A stretch of DNA of 64,000 nt from Brachynemurus nebulosus (GCA_035578155.1 JAPWDM010000001.1:78125472-78189471), one strand, 5' to 3'; positions 9,693 to 23,241 are shown, counted from the stretch's first letter. Numbers and translations: made by a program. The notes: generated from the sequence alone by a model not told the origin.

Positions 9693-12600
9693 TATTATTA
9701 AGTAAAAATTTTTTTAGTTAAAACAAGGTATCTGAAAATTAAAAGTTAGGAAATTTCAAAAAAAAGAAAAAGATAAAATCCTGTTAACAAAATTTATTTA
9801 ACAAATGTTTCTTAAAATTTTTTTACAATTTGAATTTACTAAATAAGGAGAACGTTTTTCTCTTATTCAAGGTGACATGCACGGCTAAATTTGAACAATT
9901 GTAAAATTTTTCTCAAGGGTCGGTTTATTGTAGAAGATGAAAATTTTTCAGACGATGTTACATAAGCAAAAGTTTTTACAAAAGGAAAATATAAAGCGTA
10001 AAATTTACAAGAAAGCGATATAGAGCATAGTTTTAGCAAATAAAGAAATAAACCAAGAATTCTGGTTTGTTAGTCGATAGATTTAAGATAAATTACGTAA
10101 AAAAGAAAAAAAGGCAAGATAATGAACATTCACCGACCAACATAGAATGAATTCTAGCTTTTTAAAAGATAAATAAATAGGTAATTTGATAGGAGTCCTT
10201 CATACGAAGATACAAAATAAGAGAAGTTAAATTTAGGTAAATGAGTAAGAAAATAAAAGCGTATTGAATGACTACTGCCAAAAAAAAAAAATTAATTAAA
10301 TTAATTAAATTAAACAGTTCGATACATCTAAGTCCTTACAAGCATAAGGTAAAAATTTAACTACTTTACTACAACTGAATGAGAGAAAACACCATGCTAT
10401 TGTATTCGGTTGGATTTGGTTATAGTACGGTCACCGATGCTCTGGTATGGTATGTGCTCAATGGCATTCATTCCAAAATTCCAATGCAAATCAACATGTG
10501 CAAATCATTTTCTAACCCAACATTTTGCTTTACATTTACAATAATGTAGAAAATTAGAATTAAAACACAGATAGGACAGAAACAGCACAGAAACCTGTAT
10601 GAAAAATTAACAATTTTAAATATGCAATTTAATGGTTAATGACAAAAGTGTTCGAAGGTTATGCAATAAATTTTGTTCAATTTAACAAAATTACAGAACC
10701 CACGAGGAATTACAATAATGAAAAAATAAAACAAAAAATATCATACCTGTACCGGAACGGAAATCAACTGATGAAGATGCAATTTTAAAAAGAACAAAAT
10801 TTCAGATCCGCACGAGGTTAAATAGTAAATTTTACCGCGAAATGTCAGCTGTTAGTACATAAGTACCAACCCAACAAAAGAAAATCCAAAAGCCAATAAT
10901 CTCGCAAAAGAACTCTAACGTGTACAGTACGTTCCAATTACACAATATACACTATTCACCCGTATTACGTAAATGACAAAAATTAAATTTTTCAACAAAA
11001 ATATTAAATTTTTCTTTAAAATTCGTTCAAGAATGTAACATCATTGGTTCCCGCACAAAAAAAGAAAATTATGAAAATATTTTTTTTTTTTAAAAAAAAA
11101 AAAACAAGTAAGATTAGGTAAAATTAAAAAAAATAAAGTCAGTTAAGTGATTTGTAATCTAGCAAAGGTAAATGCTAAGGGCGCCAAACTGAATCAATCT
11201 TACTGAGGAATAAGGGAGGTTACATAAGTTACGGTATCGGTAAGAGGAAAAAGAAAAATAAACACTGATTTTCTGGAATGGAAACGGTAATTTGACTTTG
11301 CCAATGTCATTGAGGATCATTGCATGTTTCAAGTTAAAGTAAAAATTAAATAAACAAAATCTGATAATCAGATTTATAAATCCGAATAATCGTGATTATA
11401 ATGAATTAATCATAAACTTAAATATCTAAATTTGTCAGTGACAAATATAAATTCAATCAAAATTTTATTAAATTTGAGATATAGCTCAAATATAGATCCG
11501 CAGACGCGATTTGGTAAGCAAAACTGTACATGGGTAATGAACAAGTATTTGCTGGTCAGCCAGAATTCAAACATATAAGCGATTGATTACTAAGCAAAAA
11601 GGCAATAAGCATTCAATCAAAGACAAGGTATGTGAAACTCTGTAATATATTTTGCCCGTCGGCGGCCAGACAGTTTCACCATAAAAAAAAAAAAAATAAA
11701 CGAAGAGAAAAAGGTAAGGTAAGTTACAAGCCACGTATGGCGTTTCAAGACGCGGTCGTCCAGCTTCTAAACAAAACGTAGATGAGTGAATTCCCTGTAG
11801 GTAGCAAAGTCACAAGTCACTATTAAATTCCCATTGACTAGAATAATACAAAGATAATTAGAGTTAAAACTATTACAGACAATAATAGAAAAATGCAACG
11901 AATTCAATTTAAATAATACACTACTGAGAGTAACCAAACCGTAGCAATATGAACGCACAAATAAGGTTCTGGGTAACCCTGAGAAACAAAATAGAAATTT
12001 TAAATGACATTGACTACAATGTCTTACTTTGTTAAAATTAAATTAACGCAAAGTGACGTTAATCACAGAGTCTTCATTTTATTCAAACCATTACTAAGAT
12101 GCGGCTTGATGAAATGGGAAAACTAACTAAAAAATTTAAATTCTAAATATTAAATATAATTACTAAGTAAATTAAATAATAAATTAGCATAAGAGTTAAC
12201 TAACGCTAACACAAAAAAATAGAGAGAGAGAAACTTAATAATAGGTAAGATAAACGTAGATAAATCTACAAATAGGTAAGTTAAGATAGGTGAAGGTAAT
12301 AGAAAATAGAAAAGATATAAAAAATTCTAAATAAATGACATAAGTTCAACTTATGCCGTATCCAAAGTTATACCGACAACTATCGATCCACGTTTCGATC
12401 AAACATTCACCTGACGAAACGGAACTAAACTAATTTAAATTAACTAATTTAAATATAAAAATAGATACGTAACACACGTAAATATAGAATATACAAAATT
12501 AAAAAAAAGGCAATAAATATTCCATAATAATGACAAGTATCACTTGCCATAGCGTACGTTTACTGAAGTGAGATAGAATTTATAAATAGAGACAGAATTT

Positions 12601-12831
12601 ATAATTAGATGAAGACAGAATTTATAAACAAACAGAGACAGAATTTATATTTAGAGGAATAGGAATTCATACCAGTATAGCAGGTATGCTAAGGTGATTT
12701 TTAGATAACGTATGGGGAACATACGTAGTTTAAAGTAAGGAATATGATGATTTGAACGGAATGGTAACACAAGTAGGGAATAACGTAAATACACATTCAA
12801 TTTTCATAGTAATGTAAAGGGATATAATAAG
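9691..12831. other. 3.1 kb without a recognisable gene
   Basis: No frame longer than about 60 codons is believable here. The sequence is A-rich on the plus strand with A-tracts near 11078-11103 and 11683-11697. A short degenerate tandem repeat (AGACAGAATTTATAAA-like units) occurs at about 12570-12660. It lies inside the 7.5-19.1 kb hAT element and next to a Gypsy LTR, so it is probably transposon-derived, but I could not identify the family. Confidence 0.45.
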
Positions 12832-13466
12832 ATAATGAAATTTATTGTTAAAAGTAAACATTACTCTAATTTATAGGCAATGTCACAACCGGAATGCAAG
12901 ATAATTGGTGTGACTCTTAACAGATAACAAAAAGAAACACAAAAAAAGAAAAACCGACACACAACACATATAATTTATAGAGCAAAACAAACAGCCCCCA
13001 CCAGAAGGGATTGGTACAAAAAATCAAAAACTGTTCTCATATCAGTCCCTGCTGGTACTGGCGAAGTACTATAGGGAGCTTCTACGAAGCTATAGATGAC
13101 GAGATGTTTTTGGTCACCTTTTCGCGGGTTTGAAAGGCTACTACTCCATGGCCTGCGAAATTAGAGGGCCAGCCGCTAGATTCTTTCGCCGTAGCGGCAC
13201 TACGAATTAGACAGACGGCAGACAGGTACGGACGGAAGATATGTTACGGAAAAGTTATTAAGTTTATAAACAGAAATAATGAAGTGTAGTTACGTATGTT
13301 AAAAGAAATGTTGACATAGTGAAGATAGGTACATAGGAGATATCAGTAAAGGTAGTGTAAACGTACGATAGATTATTTAGGTAAGGACAACACGAAGAAA
13401 TAGGTAGAGTAGTGAGTAAGGAATATAACATAATCGTAGGAAGAACGGTAATAAAGTGAATTTTTA

Positions 13467-14271
13467 TTAGAGTAGGCGGTCTATATAAGGTTTTAACATA
13501 GAGACGTGATAGCTACCTAAATTTTTACCATCAGTAGACACTAGTTCGTAACGGTTGTCAGATAATTTTTTGGATATTTGGCATTTTATAAATTTAGGTG
13601 CTAATTTCGAACTAAAGTATTCACCAGCACTTGATAGTGGGAAATGCCTTTTCCAAACAAAATCGCCAATTTTATATGTAGCAAGGCGATGGTAAATTAT
13701 ATCTATTAGCACTATTATCTTGTGAATTAGCAATACGATCACGAACAATACTGCAAGCGGTGGATAAATTGCGTATACGTTCGGGACAGTTGTTAAGATC
13801 AATTTCTGCGGGTGTAGGATCATGTGAAGATGGATTGCCTAATAACTTGAGTTCACGACCAAACATAAGATATGCAGGCGTAAATTGAGTGGTATGGTGT
13901 ACTGCGTAATTAATAGCAAAGTTAAACGAATCTAAATTTTCATCCCAATTCCTTTGATTATCTTTGATATAAGAGGCTATTAGAGTTTTTGCGGTTTGAA
14001 TTGCTCGTTCAGCGGGATTACTCTGAGGGTGGTGTTTCGGAGAAAGCTGAACTTGGACGTTATGGTCCTTAAGGTATTGTAAAACGGAACCAGAGACGTA
14101 CTGTGTTCCGTGATCGCAAATTAACGAATCGCAATAGCCAAAAGTTAAAAATACTTTGTCAAAAATCTTCAGGAGGTTCTTAGAGTTCGCATCGCGAAGA
14201 GGAAAGATAAGGGTGAACTTAAAGAATAAATCAGACAGCAAAATTATATATCGATGTCGGTTGATGGACAT
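13467..14271 (-). pseudogene. Gypsy integrase, catalytic core and C-terminal domain
   Basis: The minus-strand frames contain an rve integrase core: the first Asp in LLSDLFFKFTLIFPLRDA, the second in ICDHGTQYVS, and the Glu in NPAERAIQTAKT, so the DDE triad is visible. A frameshift near 13690 moves to the frame of the C-terminal region (KIGDFVWKRHFPLS, then YHVSMLKPYIDRLL), which ends at 13467, about 20 bases before the LTR. Integrase inserts the reverse-transcribed element into the host chromosome. Confidence 0.75.
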
Positions 14272-14301
14272 CGGATAAGGTCCTCCAATATCAGTACATA
14301 G

Positions 14302-14700
14302 GACTGATCACTGTTTCGATATAACTCGCTTACCCATTAATCCTGCAGGTAATTTTCTTTCAACTTTGTGTTGAGCACAAACTTGACAAGAACGGCAGTA
14401 ACGCAGAACGTCGGTGCATAAACCGAGCCAATAGTAAAATTGAGATACGCGGCAAATAGTTTTAAAAATACCAAAATGTCCAGATGTAACACTATCATGA
14501 CACTCGCGTAGGGCGTTCGTACGGAGTGAAGTGGGTAATACTAACTTCCAGGGATCGTCGTCAATATTTAGTGAGTTAACAGGTGCACAAAATTTGAAGA
14601 GTTTACCGTCCACAATTTTCCAGTGAGAAAATTTGTCGGGAAACCGATCAACTTTTGATAACACTTTGCGATACCAACGATCAAAATGTGCATTTGTCAC
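14302..14700 (-). pseudogene. Gypsy integrase zinc-binding (H2C2) domain
   Basis: This frame carries the HHCC-type zinc finger that precedes the integrase core: ECHDSVTSGHFGIFKT for the His pair and YCRSCQVCAQHK for the Cys pair. It is separated from the reverse transcriptase/RNase H frame by a stop near 14700 and from the integrase core by a frameshift between 14271 and 14308. Confidence 0.7.
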
Positions 14701-15497
14701 TTAGCGATTAAGCTAATGTCAGAGGGTATTCTAGACAAACCGTCAGGTAGGGTATGAGACGAACCTTTGCGGTGAACAATGTCGAAAGTATATGACTGTA
14801 ATTGTAAACTCCAACGTGTTAAACGACCTGAAGGGTTTTTTAAGTTATGTAACCATTTTAAAGCAAAGTGGTCAGTTACTACGGTGAAACCAGTAGCTTC
14901 AACGTAGCCACGAAATTTGTTAATTGACCATAAAATGGATAGAAGTTCCTTTTCTGTCACAGAGAAATGAACTTCGTTTTTAGTCAGAGCACGGGAAGCG
15001 TACGCAATTACTTGTTCCTGACCTTCGGGAGTTTGTTGAGTTAAACAACTTCCAAGAGCAAACTTCGACGCGTCAGTGTGGATCGTATAAGGTAAATTGG
15101 GGTCCGGACAACTAAGTATAGGTGGTGACATTAAACATTTTTTTAGAGAGTCAAAAGATTTTTGTGTGGCATCGTCCCAATTCCATCTACAGTTTTTCCT
15201 CGTTAATTTAAGAAGAGGAGCTGCTAGATCAGAGAAGTGTGGAATCCAGCGACGGAACCACGAGACTATTCCCAAGAATGAACGGACCTGTTTGACAGTT
15301 TTAGGTACGGGGTATGCGGCGATCGCGCTTGTCTTATCCGGGTCGACTTGTATACCCGCGGAATTTACTAAAAAGCCCAGGTATTTAATTTCGCGTTTAG
15401 CAAAATGACACTTGTTGAGCGAAACCGTAGATTAGCTGCTTTCAAGCGTGCTAGTACCTCACGTAATGTTTTGATGTGGTCATCAAAAGAGGCATTT
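14700..15497 (-). pseudogene. Gypsy reverse transcriptase end and RNase H
   Basis: The frame starts inside the reverse transcriptase (IKTLREVLARLKAANL, just after the lost catalytic YxDD box), continues through the thumb (CHFAKREIKYLGFLV, then VRSFLGIVSWFRRWIPHFS) and into a Gypsy RNase H (IHTDASKFALGSCL, then EKELLSILWSI and VTDHFALKWL). A frameshift lies near 15410. The polymerase active site is absent because the element is truncated at 15497. Confidence 0.75.
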
Positions 15498-16107
<610 letters not shown>

Positions 16108-17430
16108 TTTTTTTATTCTTTTTTCTTTCTCTTTATTTCGTCTTGTTTTTGCCGTTTTAGTTTGCTTTTTACACAGTTGGGTTTTTTGGTTTTTTAATTA
16201 ATTTTTTTATTGGTTACTTTTACATTGTGCTGCACAACTGACGGTCTAATACTTTCATCTTGTTTTTACGGTTTTAGTTTGCATTTTACGCAGTCGGATT
16301 TTGTGATTTTTTAATTAACATTTTTATTTAGGTCTTTTTAGTGTTGTTTAATTATTTAGAAGAAAAATATATAGGGATATGCATACCAGACTAAAACGGC
16401 TGGCAGTCAAAATTACCACGAATCTGATATTAAAATTTTTTTTTGCAGTATTCTAGCTTTTGTCCGCGACTTCTTCCGCATAACTCGTTGTAGTTTGGCT
16501 AGCTGTACACACTTATCATTACCAACTCCATCCACCCAGAAGAATTCGTAGACAAAAGTTAGCTTTCATATACATTTTCATACCTTATTTTACCGCCTTA
16601 GGGGATGAATTTTCAAAAATCTGCTCTTCGCGCTCACTTACGTTACTAACGAAACCTTTTTGCAAAATTTCACGTTCTTAAGCCCAACGATTTTTTATAT
16701 AATTTTTCATTTCTTATTTTACCCCCTTGTAGGACAGATTTCCAGGAATCCCTTCTTAGTGCTCACCTAGGTTATAAGAAACCCTTGTGTAAAATTTCAC
16801 ATTTCTAGGCTCAAAAGTTTTCTACATAAATGTTCATCCCCTATTTTAACCCGTTAAGGAACGAATTTCCAAAAATTCACTCTTGGTCCTTGCTTAAGTT
16901 ACTTACTTAAAAACCTTTGTGCAAAAGATCACATTCCTAAACCTAGCGGTTTTCTATATAAATTTTTATCCCCTATTTTGCGCCCTTAGTTGATAGATTT
17001 ATACAACTTTCACGCTCTAAATATCCAGCTACGTTACTAAGAGACCTCTGTATAAAATTTCACGTTTCTAGAATCAGTAGTTTGCTATATAAATTTTCAT
17101 CCTCCATTTTATATCCTTAGGGGATGAATTTCCAAAAATCTTTTTCTGGTGCTCGCCTACGTTACATAAGGTACTCTTGTCCAAAATTTCACGTCTTTAG
17201 ACTCAACAGTTTTTATACAAACTTTTCATCCCCTACTTTGGGGATTAATTTTGACATTTTATGTAGCCTATAGCACTCCCGAGATTAAGGCGAATTTAAC
17301 AACACCTTCTTTATCAAAATTCGTTAAGCCGTTTAGGCTGCAGACTGCGCCACCGAAACAGGTATACGATACATACATACTTCTTAAACACATTACCCTC
17401 CTTCTGGTGCAGTCGGGTAAAAATTGAAAA
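16108..17430. repeat. Degenerate ~125-bp tandem repeat region
   Basis: There is no gene. From about 16560 to 17270 a unit of roughly 120-130 bases recurs about six times, each with a TTCATCCCCTATTTTA-like block, a GAATTTCCAAAAATC-like block and an AAAATTTCACGTT-like block. The divergence between units is high. Downstream, 17290-17430 resembles the non-coding tail of a dispersed insect repeat (ATACATACATACTT and GGTGCAGTCGGGTAA). Confidence 0.5.
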
Positions 17431-19054
17431 ATAGTCGTTTGATAGATGTTGTTTGCTTTTTAGCAAAATTAGAACATCCTTTTAGAGGTCATTTTGAAAA
17501 TGAAGTTTCAGGTAATAAAGATGTCAGCATGTAAAGGTGTCTCCAGTGATATTCAAAATGATTTTATTGAGGTACTTACGCATGTAATAAATGAACACAT
17601 CATGAATGAATTAAAGGAAGCTCCTTTTGTAGCAGTGCAAGCTGACGAAACTACTGACGTGGCTTGTAAAAGTCAGTTTAGTATCATCGTTAGATACTGT
17701 AAAAATAATCGAGAAAATTGAAGAGCGATTTTTCGGCTTTTTTAATGTTTCACAAAATAAGACTGCCAATTCATTATCTTCTAAAATTATCGAAGTTCCG
17801 AAACAATGGGGTATCGACAATAAATTAGTATGTAAAACATATGATGGAGCAAGTGTTATGTCAGGAGAGAGGATAGGTGTACACGCTTTAATAAAAGAAA
17901 TGTACCCAAAAGCTCTTTTTATACAGTTATGCCCATCAGTTAAATTTATGTTTGCTTCATGGAGCTAAACACATTAAAGACATAAAACTCTTTATCAGCA
18001 ATTTAGCAGCATTCCATTCCTTTTTCAGTCGATCGCCCCTTCGAATGCAAGCTCTTCGTGAAAATGGTTTTTCTCTACCCCACACTAGCACAACTAGGTG
18101 GAATTTTCATTCTAAAACAGATTTCACTATAAAGCAGCACTTTAATGATTTGCTCAATGTGATATATCACATATTATTAATTCGGATTCTTACGATCCAC
18201 AGACTAGCAATTTAGCCATAGGACTGCAGCATATTTTGAAATCGTCCAAGTTTATATTTCTTCTTTGTTTATACTACAAAATATTTATTTTTACTGACCA
18301 CTTGTTTCAAATTTACAACGGAAGGTGAATTCTGATATTAATCTCTGTAAACAGGAAATTCAAACGACAATTTTAAATTTAAAAAATCTTCGACAAAAAA
18401 GTAGTATTCTTGAAATTTTAAGAGATGTATCTCTTTTAACAAACAATTCAATAAATGTGGATGATATTACAGCGGTAGCGTATAGAAGAATTGCATTTAA
18501 AATATTGGATAATATAATTCATCCAATGGAGGACAGATTTGCTGATACAGGCAATTTTTCTTTTATTGAATTAATCGATGAAAAAAAGTTGTTCTTCTTA
18601 TTCAACCAGTAGCAGTGTTTTTCCAACAAATAATATTAAACTACTTTTAAAAACCTACGGCGAAATTTTTAATGAAAATAAATTAGTAAATGAACTAACT
18701 GTAATATACAGTGACAAGTCGAAACATATGTCTCCTAAAATTCTGCTTGAGTATATAGTTTAGAATGAACTAGAACTGAAATGTACTCAAAACTGACTAA
18801 GCTCTTGATGTTTTGTCTGACAATTCCAACCACGACTGCATCTAGCGAGAGAGCTACATATGAGTACATTAAAGAGAATTAAAACTTACCTAAGAAGTTA
18901 CATGACTAATCAACGTTTAACACAGGTTTCAACAGTAATTATTGAAGTAGATATTGAAAAAGATCTCTTAAATGTTCTAATTCGTGAACAGCAGTTTAAA
19001 GAACGAATAATAGATCATTTTGCTAATAAAAAAAAAAAAATAGAATTGACCTAA
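17431..19054 (+). pseudogene. hAT transposase (ZMYM1/TTF-like), broken
   Basis: Several frames together give the middle and end of a hAT transposase of the ZMYM1-like type. Recognisable parts are FVAVQADETTDVACKSQFSI with the first catalytic Asp region, ERFFGFFNVSQNKTANSLSS, then TYDGASVMSGERIGVHALIK, HGAKHIKDIKLFI, TTRWNFHSKT and, at the end, the dimerisation motif STLKRIKTYLRSYMTNQRL. Frameshifts near 17720 and 17950 and stop codons near 18210 and 18760 break it. The N-terminal zinc finger is missing. It sits beside the right terminus of the hAT element and reads toward it. Confidence 0.75.
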
Positions 19055-19157
19055 TTTATAAAAAAATATAAAATAGTTTGTAAAATTAAAAAATAAATAG
19101 TTTTTAAAAATTTTGTCTCTCCCAAAAATATTCCCACGCGTCGCCACTGATATACAC

Positions 19158-19340
19158 AAGCCACGACGACCTGGTTTTATGATAAAACCAAGTTAATTTT
19201 GTATAAAGGTTATCTCCACTATAAGAGAAATTATATTAAAATTCAAAAAAACTTGTTATTGTTATACAAAAAATTGTTAAAATAATGTAACCGACAGCCA
19301 AGTGCCTAAAAGGATATTATCCTTGGAAAGAGGCGTTGAG
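19158..19340. other. Unique spacer between two hAT elements
   Basis: This short AT-rich stretch lies between the target duplication of the first hAT element and that of the second. I see no gene in it. Confidence 0.4.
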
Positions 19341-19390
19341 GTTCGAACTAGAGATGTCGTCGGGAGTAAATTTTTGTTCCCGTTCCCGCC

Positions 19391-19510
19391 CACTCCCGAA
19401 ACTGGTCTGCCATTTCGGCCCACTCCCGAAACTGGTCTGCCATTTCCGCCCACTCCCGAAACTGGTCTGCCATTTCCGCCCACTCCCGAAACTGGTCTGC
19501 CATTTCCGCC
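19391..19510. repeat. 30-bp minisatellite, four copies
   Basis: Four 30-base units begin CACTCCCGAAACTGGTCTGC and end CATTTCNGCC; the last two are identical and the first differs at one base. They lie just inside the left end of the BED-type hAT element. The proline-rich open frames seen across them on both strands are by-products of the 30-bp period. Confidence 0.85.
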
Positions 19511-20159
19511 CACTCCCATTCCCGGAAAAAAATTTAAAATCCCGCCCAATCCCACTCCCATCCGATTTACCAATTTTAATTCCGTTCCCGACGGGACTCG
19601 GTTTCTATTACGGGTCCCGAAATGCAAAATAACATTCTTTATATTTATATTATGTACATAAATATAGGAAACTAAGTATTCAATTTTTATCGAGAAAAAA
19701 AGTAACTAATACTACGTTAATTAATTTGTGGGTATAATTATTGTGTCTACCATTTATTTTTAGTTTTATTTATTATGACTTGTGTAATAAATAGTATATT
19801 ACGTGATTGAGGTTGTAAGTTGCATATTACACACGACCGAAAAAGTTACGCAAGACCCGCGCAGTTGCATTTTGCATTTATTTTTTGGTCTCGATAAAAA
19901 TAGTAAAATTAGGTACCTATCTAAATAAAACAAAGAGTTTTCGGTTCAATTTTTATATAAAAAAATAAGAACTCTGGTCAATAAATAGTTAGAAAAATTC
20001 TTTTTCTGTTTATAAAGACTACAAAAAAAAAAAAACTGTTTTCTTTATTGTTTAATTATATTAATCAAAATAAAATGATATAATGAATTTCTTACACTCT
20101 AAAATATAATTGCTTTAGTATATGTAATAAAATAATCAATTTTAAGCATATTTTTAAAA

Positions 20160-21410
20160 AAGTTTACTTTTTAAATTTTCGTGCAAAAATAATATTTTAT
20201 CAAAATTACTCGAAAGTAAACGCGTTCTTCGTTTTTCTAAAATTCTACCTGATGTAGAAAATATCCGTTCACTAGTAGCCGAGCTGGCTGGAATATTTAA
20301 AACTGATCTTGATAATTGTCCCAGTAAAGGAAAAGAGTTTTGAGTTTTCCAAAATTCTAAAATATCATCAATTTTGTTAAATTTTGTTCCAGTATATTTT
20401 TTATTTTTGACTGTAAAGAATTCTCTTCTTCATCTGAGCTATCTCGGAATTCTGAAAATATTTTGTTTTCATTGGGTAAACTAAAACTACGCTCAGATAA
20501 AACAGTTTTTGTCATTGTGTGCGATAGTTTCTTTTCTTCAATTAATTGAACAACTTTGGAAATTATTTTTTCTTTCTCGCTCTCAGAAATAGCTTTTAAG
20601 CCTTTATAATTCGGATCAAGAAATAAGGCAACGAAATATAAATCATTTATTACCTACATATCTTTATTCAAAAAATATTTTGGCCTCTTTTGTTAAGGTT
20701 TTCAAAATGTCAGATTCAGTTAGTTGCACTTCAAGAGGCCTTTGTAATTTTATTCTCCATAATGCAACTAAATTTAGTGTTGGAGTCACATCAGCACTTA
20801 AGCTTTCCGAACAATTTTTGAACGGTTCTAAGAAAAATTAACCAGCAGTTTTACGATGGCAAAATTTATATCGTTTAATTTCGAGAGCTCATTCTTTTCC
20901 ATCAAAAGTGTTTGTATGTCATTGTAATTTTCCAGAATACTTTGTAGCATGAAATAGATCAAATTCCATCTTGTACAGATATTTTTTTTAACAGTTTTTT
21001 AAGCTTGTTATTTAAGCCTGATTGTTTTAAGTAAGTTACTAGTTTTTTTGATGCTGCAATTGTGGTGCTTACACACTCAGGTAAATTGGATTTTGAAAAT
21101 AAATCAGACATAAAAAGGTTTATGTTACGGCAAGAACAACTTAATCTGTTATACAATTTAAATGCGTTTACAATATTGACACCATTATCTGAAACTATAT
21201 AACTGTTAACTATTCGACTCGCTATCATCAAAGTATTCCTGTAATATTTGTAAAACAAATTTGTTTATATTTTCTCCTGTTTTACATTCGATGAACTCTC
21301 TTGTACCGAGCACAAACTTTTGTAGCTGATAATCTGTGTCAATAAAGTGTACAGTTAGTATCAAAAAACTTCGTTGCTTATGTTTGCCAGTCCATAAATC
21401 CGTAGTATAT
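20160..21410 (-). pseudogene. hAT transposase, catalytic middle and C-terminal half
   Basis: On the minus strand the reading begins with TTDLWTGKHKQ (first catalytic Asp region), continues through LTVHFIDTDYQLQKFVLGTRE, and much later carries the hAT C-terminal dimerisation motif PASSATSERIFSTSGRILEK followed by RRTRLLSS. Stops and frameshifts interrupt it (for example near 20640 and 20960). It is the downstream part of the same gene as 22663-23241, split by the nested insertion. Confidence 0.7.
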
Positions 21411-22664
21411 GGGTGAATATATGCTATCTAAATTCTAATGGCCCATTGATAAATTTTATGAAAAACTAATTTTATTATTATTATTTTACACTTAAGTAAT
21501 AAAGAATATCGTCTTTTATTTGGCCCACTTGGTCAATTCATGACAACTGTTTCATTTAAGACATTAATAAATTAAAATAGTGCTAAATGTATACTGCTCT
21601 GGCTTGCCCATTAGCATTTTGTGCTACAATTTTCAACACACATTTTTTTATTAAACTAGTATAATATTTTTTCAAATGTAATCATATAACTAAATAAGCA
21701 TTAAAACATATTTTATCAAAATACATTGTAAAAATATTTATTAACGTAAAAAAATTACTCATTTTCATACCATCCAACAAGGCTGTCACTTTAAACCTGA
21801 CGAAAATAAAATAATAAAATTTGACTTAGTTTTTTTAAATTGGAAACCTGTGTCTTTGAACTTGAGCAATACGCGTTGAATATATTGCACTTAGCAACAA
21901 CCTAACTGCATTGAACATAATTTAAATAATATCGCGTCAGTGGTCGGGCGCTGTCGCAAAATGTGTCTGTGCCAGTAGTTGCAATATTTCCACTGGTAAG
22001 TATATGTTTTTATATTTTATCGTTATGAAATTGTAAATCTGTACAATGCAATGTTTATTGTGTGTAGACTTCATGTGTTCCGTTTATTCTTGGTATGAAG
22101 AACGCGTGATGTTGTTTTTACAGGTTATGTATGATTTTGTCACTTCTCTGGCGTCACTCCTCTGGCAGTTTTCATGTCTCCGCAGACAAAATCGTCGCAT
22201 GAAAAACCGTTATTGCTACTATCAATGATTTTGCTAAGGAATTAGAAAAGCACTGCCCAATATGGCTTCATATTTTTGTGATACTCGAAGAGGAAATTGA
22301 TTTACAAAAAAAAGATAATTGAAGATAATCGATCCGATATCAAACCTTTTGTTGGTACACTGAAAGTACACCAAGTACGGGGAAACATTTCTATGTGTGA
22401 TAAGTTGTACATGAAGAGCCATAGCTGCTTTTGTAGCAATTTCTGTGGTCACTTCAACTTAGGCGACATCACATACACCCATTTCATTCAAAGAAGTCTT
22501 AAACGTTCACTATTAGAGCCTATAAAATCTAAAAAAATTAAAATATCTTCTGGCCCTTATCATTACAAATACAAAAATAGTGCCTTGTTAGTAAAATAAT
22601 GAATACTAAATTAAAAAGATAACTTTTTCTTTAGGGACACAAAAAATGCAAATACCGTATATTC
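21411..22664. mobile_element. 1.25-kb insertion inside the hAT transposase gene
   Basis: The ends are inverted repeats GGGTGAATATA (21411) and TATATTCACCC (22664), flanked by ATAT on both sides. Without the insert and one ATAT, the transposase frame runs on in register from the N-terminal part into TTDLWTG. The insert therefore is a genuine DNA transposon with a 4-bp ATAT (or 2-bp TA) duplication. It carries a reading-frame remnant at 22297-22599. The superfamily is not certain. Confidence 0.7.
22297..22599 (+). pseudogene. Cys-rich protein fragment in the nested insertion
   Basis: About 100 codons end in an in-frame stop at 22597-22599. The visible features are the phrase GTLKVHQVRG and a cluster KSHSCFCSNFCGHFNLG with four Cys/His ligands. 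The pattern looks like the zinc-binding tail of a transposon-encoded protein, but I do not recognise the family. The preceding sequence (22046-22296) is probably the decayed upstream part. It may be the remains of the transposase of the ATAT-flanked element. Confidence 0.4.
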
Positions 22665-23241
22665 ACCCATATGCGAAATATGAACGTTTTTGTAAAACAT
22701 CTCGTACTGTTTTTTTTACATGTTCATACATGTCTGTTAAAATAGTTGTAGAAAGAAAATTTCTACTAGGAAGAATATTTTCAATTTTTTGAGGGCCAAA
22801 TTCAGCACTTAAGTTGATTAAGGACTGCGCAAATGATTTGAATCCCATACCATCAGCAACACTTAACGGTCTCAAATCCTTCACTATGAATTTTAATAAC
22901 TCATCAGCTATTTTTCTTTGACGATTTGCAGGAACTTTTTTCTCCATGAAATCTTTTAAATTTGTCTGTGTATTAGATGTGGACACCTTCTTTAAAAGGT
23001 ATTTATGCCGTCTTAAACCTGACGTTCCAATTTTTGCACTATAAGCTAATAAACCAGTACAATTATCACATCGTACAAATGGCACTTTTTGATTTAAAAA
23101 AAAAAATTGAACAAAATTTGACCAAAACATATTTTCTTTTTCAAATTTTACGAATTTAAAATTTTCATCTGCATCATTAATAATCATTTTATTTAGTTCG
23201 TTTTTGTCATTATTATTAATATTAATATTTTCCGTACTCAT
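22663..23241 (-). pseudogene. hAT transposase N-terminal part with BED zinc finger
   Basis: This starts at an ATG at 23239-23241 and gives about 190 residues. Residues ~45-80 form a BED-type finger (CDNCTGLL and LRRHKY), followed by the standard hAT segment FIVKDLRPLSVADGMGFKSF. It ends in a stop codon that lies in the end of the nested insertion (22663 region), so the stop was brought in by the insert. The BED finger binds element ends. The C-terminal half lies at 20160-21410. Confidence 0.75.

Larger units (their letters stand above)
12832..15497 (-). mobile_element. 5'-truncated Ty3/Gypsy LTR retrotransposon
   Basis: On the minus strand the order is the end of reverse transcriptase, RNase H, integrase, then a ~615-bp LTR (13445 down to 12832). 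Gag, protease and most of the reverse transcriptase are missing: the element stops abruptly at about 15497, where a family X fragment begins. The domain order RT-RH-IN is that of Ty3/Gypsy. Several frameshifts show it is dead. Confidence 0.8.

Noticed and set aside
19335..19345. GGTTCGAAC next to the BED-type hAT element, resembling a tRNA B box
   Set aside because: It is the hAT target duplication. No cloverleaf, A box or acceptor stem can be built around it.
19277..19661. Pro-rich and Gly/Val-rich repeat proteins on both strands
   Set aside because: They are translations of the 30-bp minisatellite, whose length is a multiple of three. No start context or family support.
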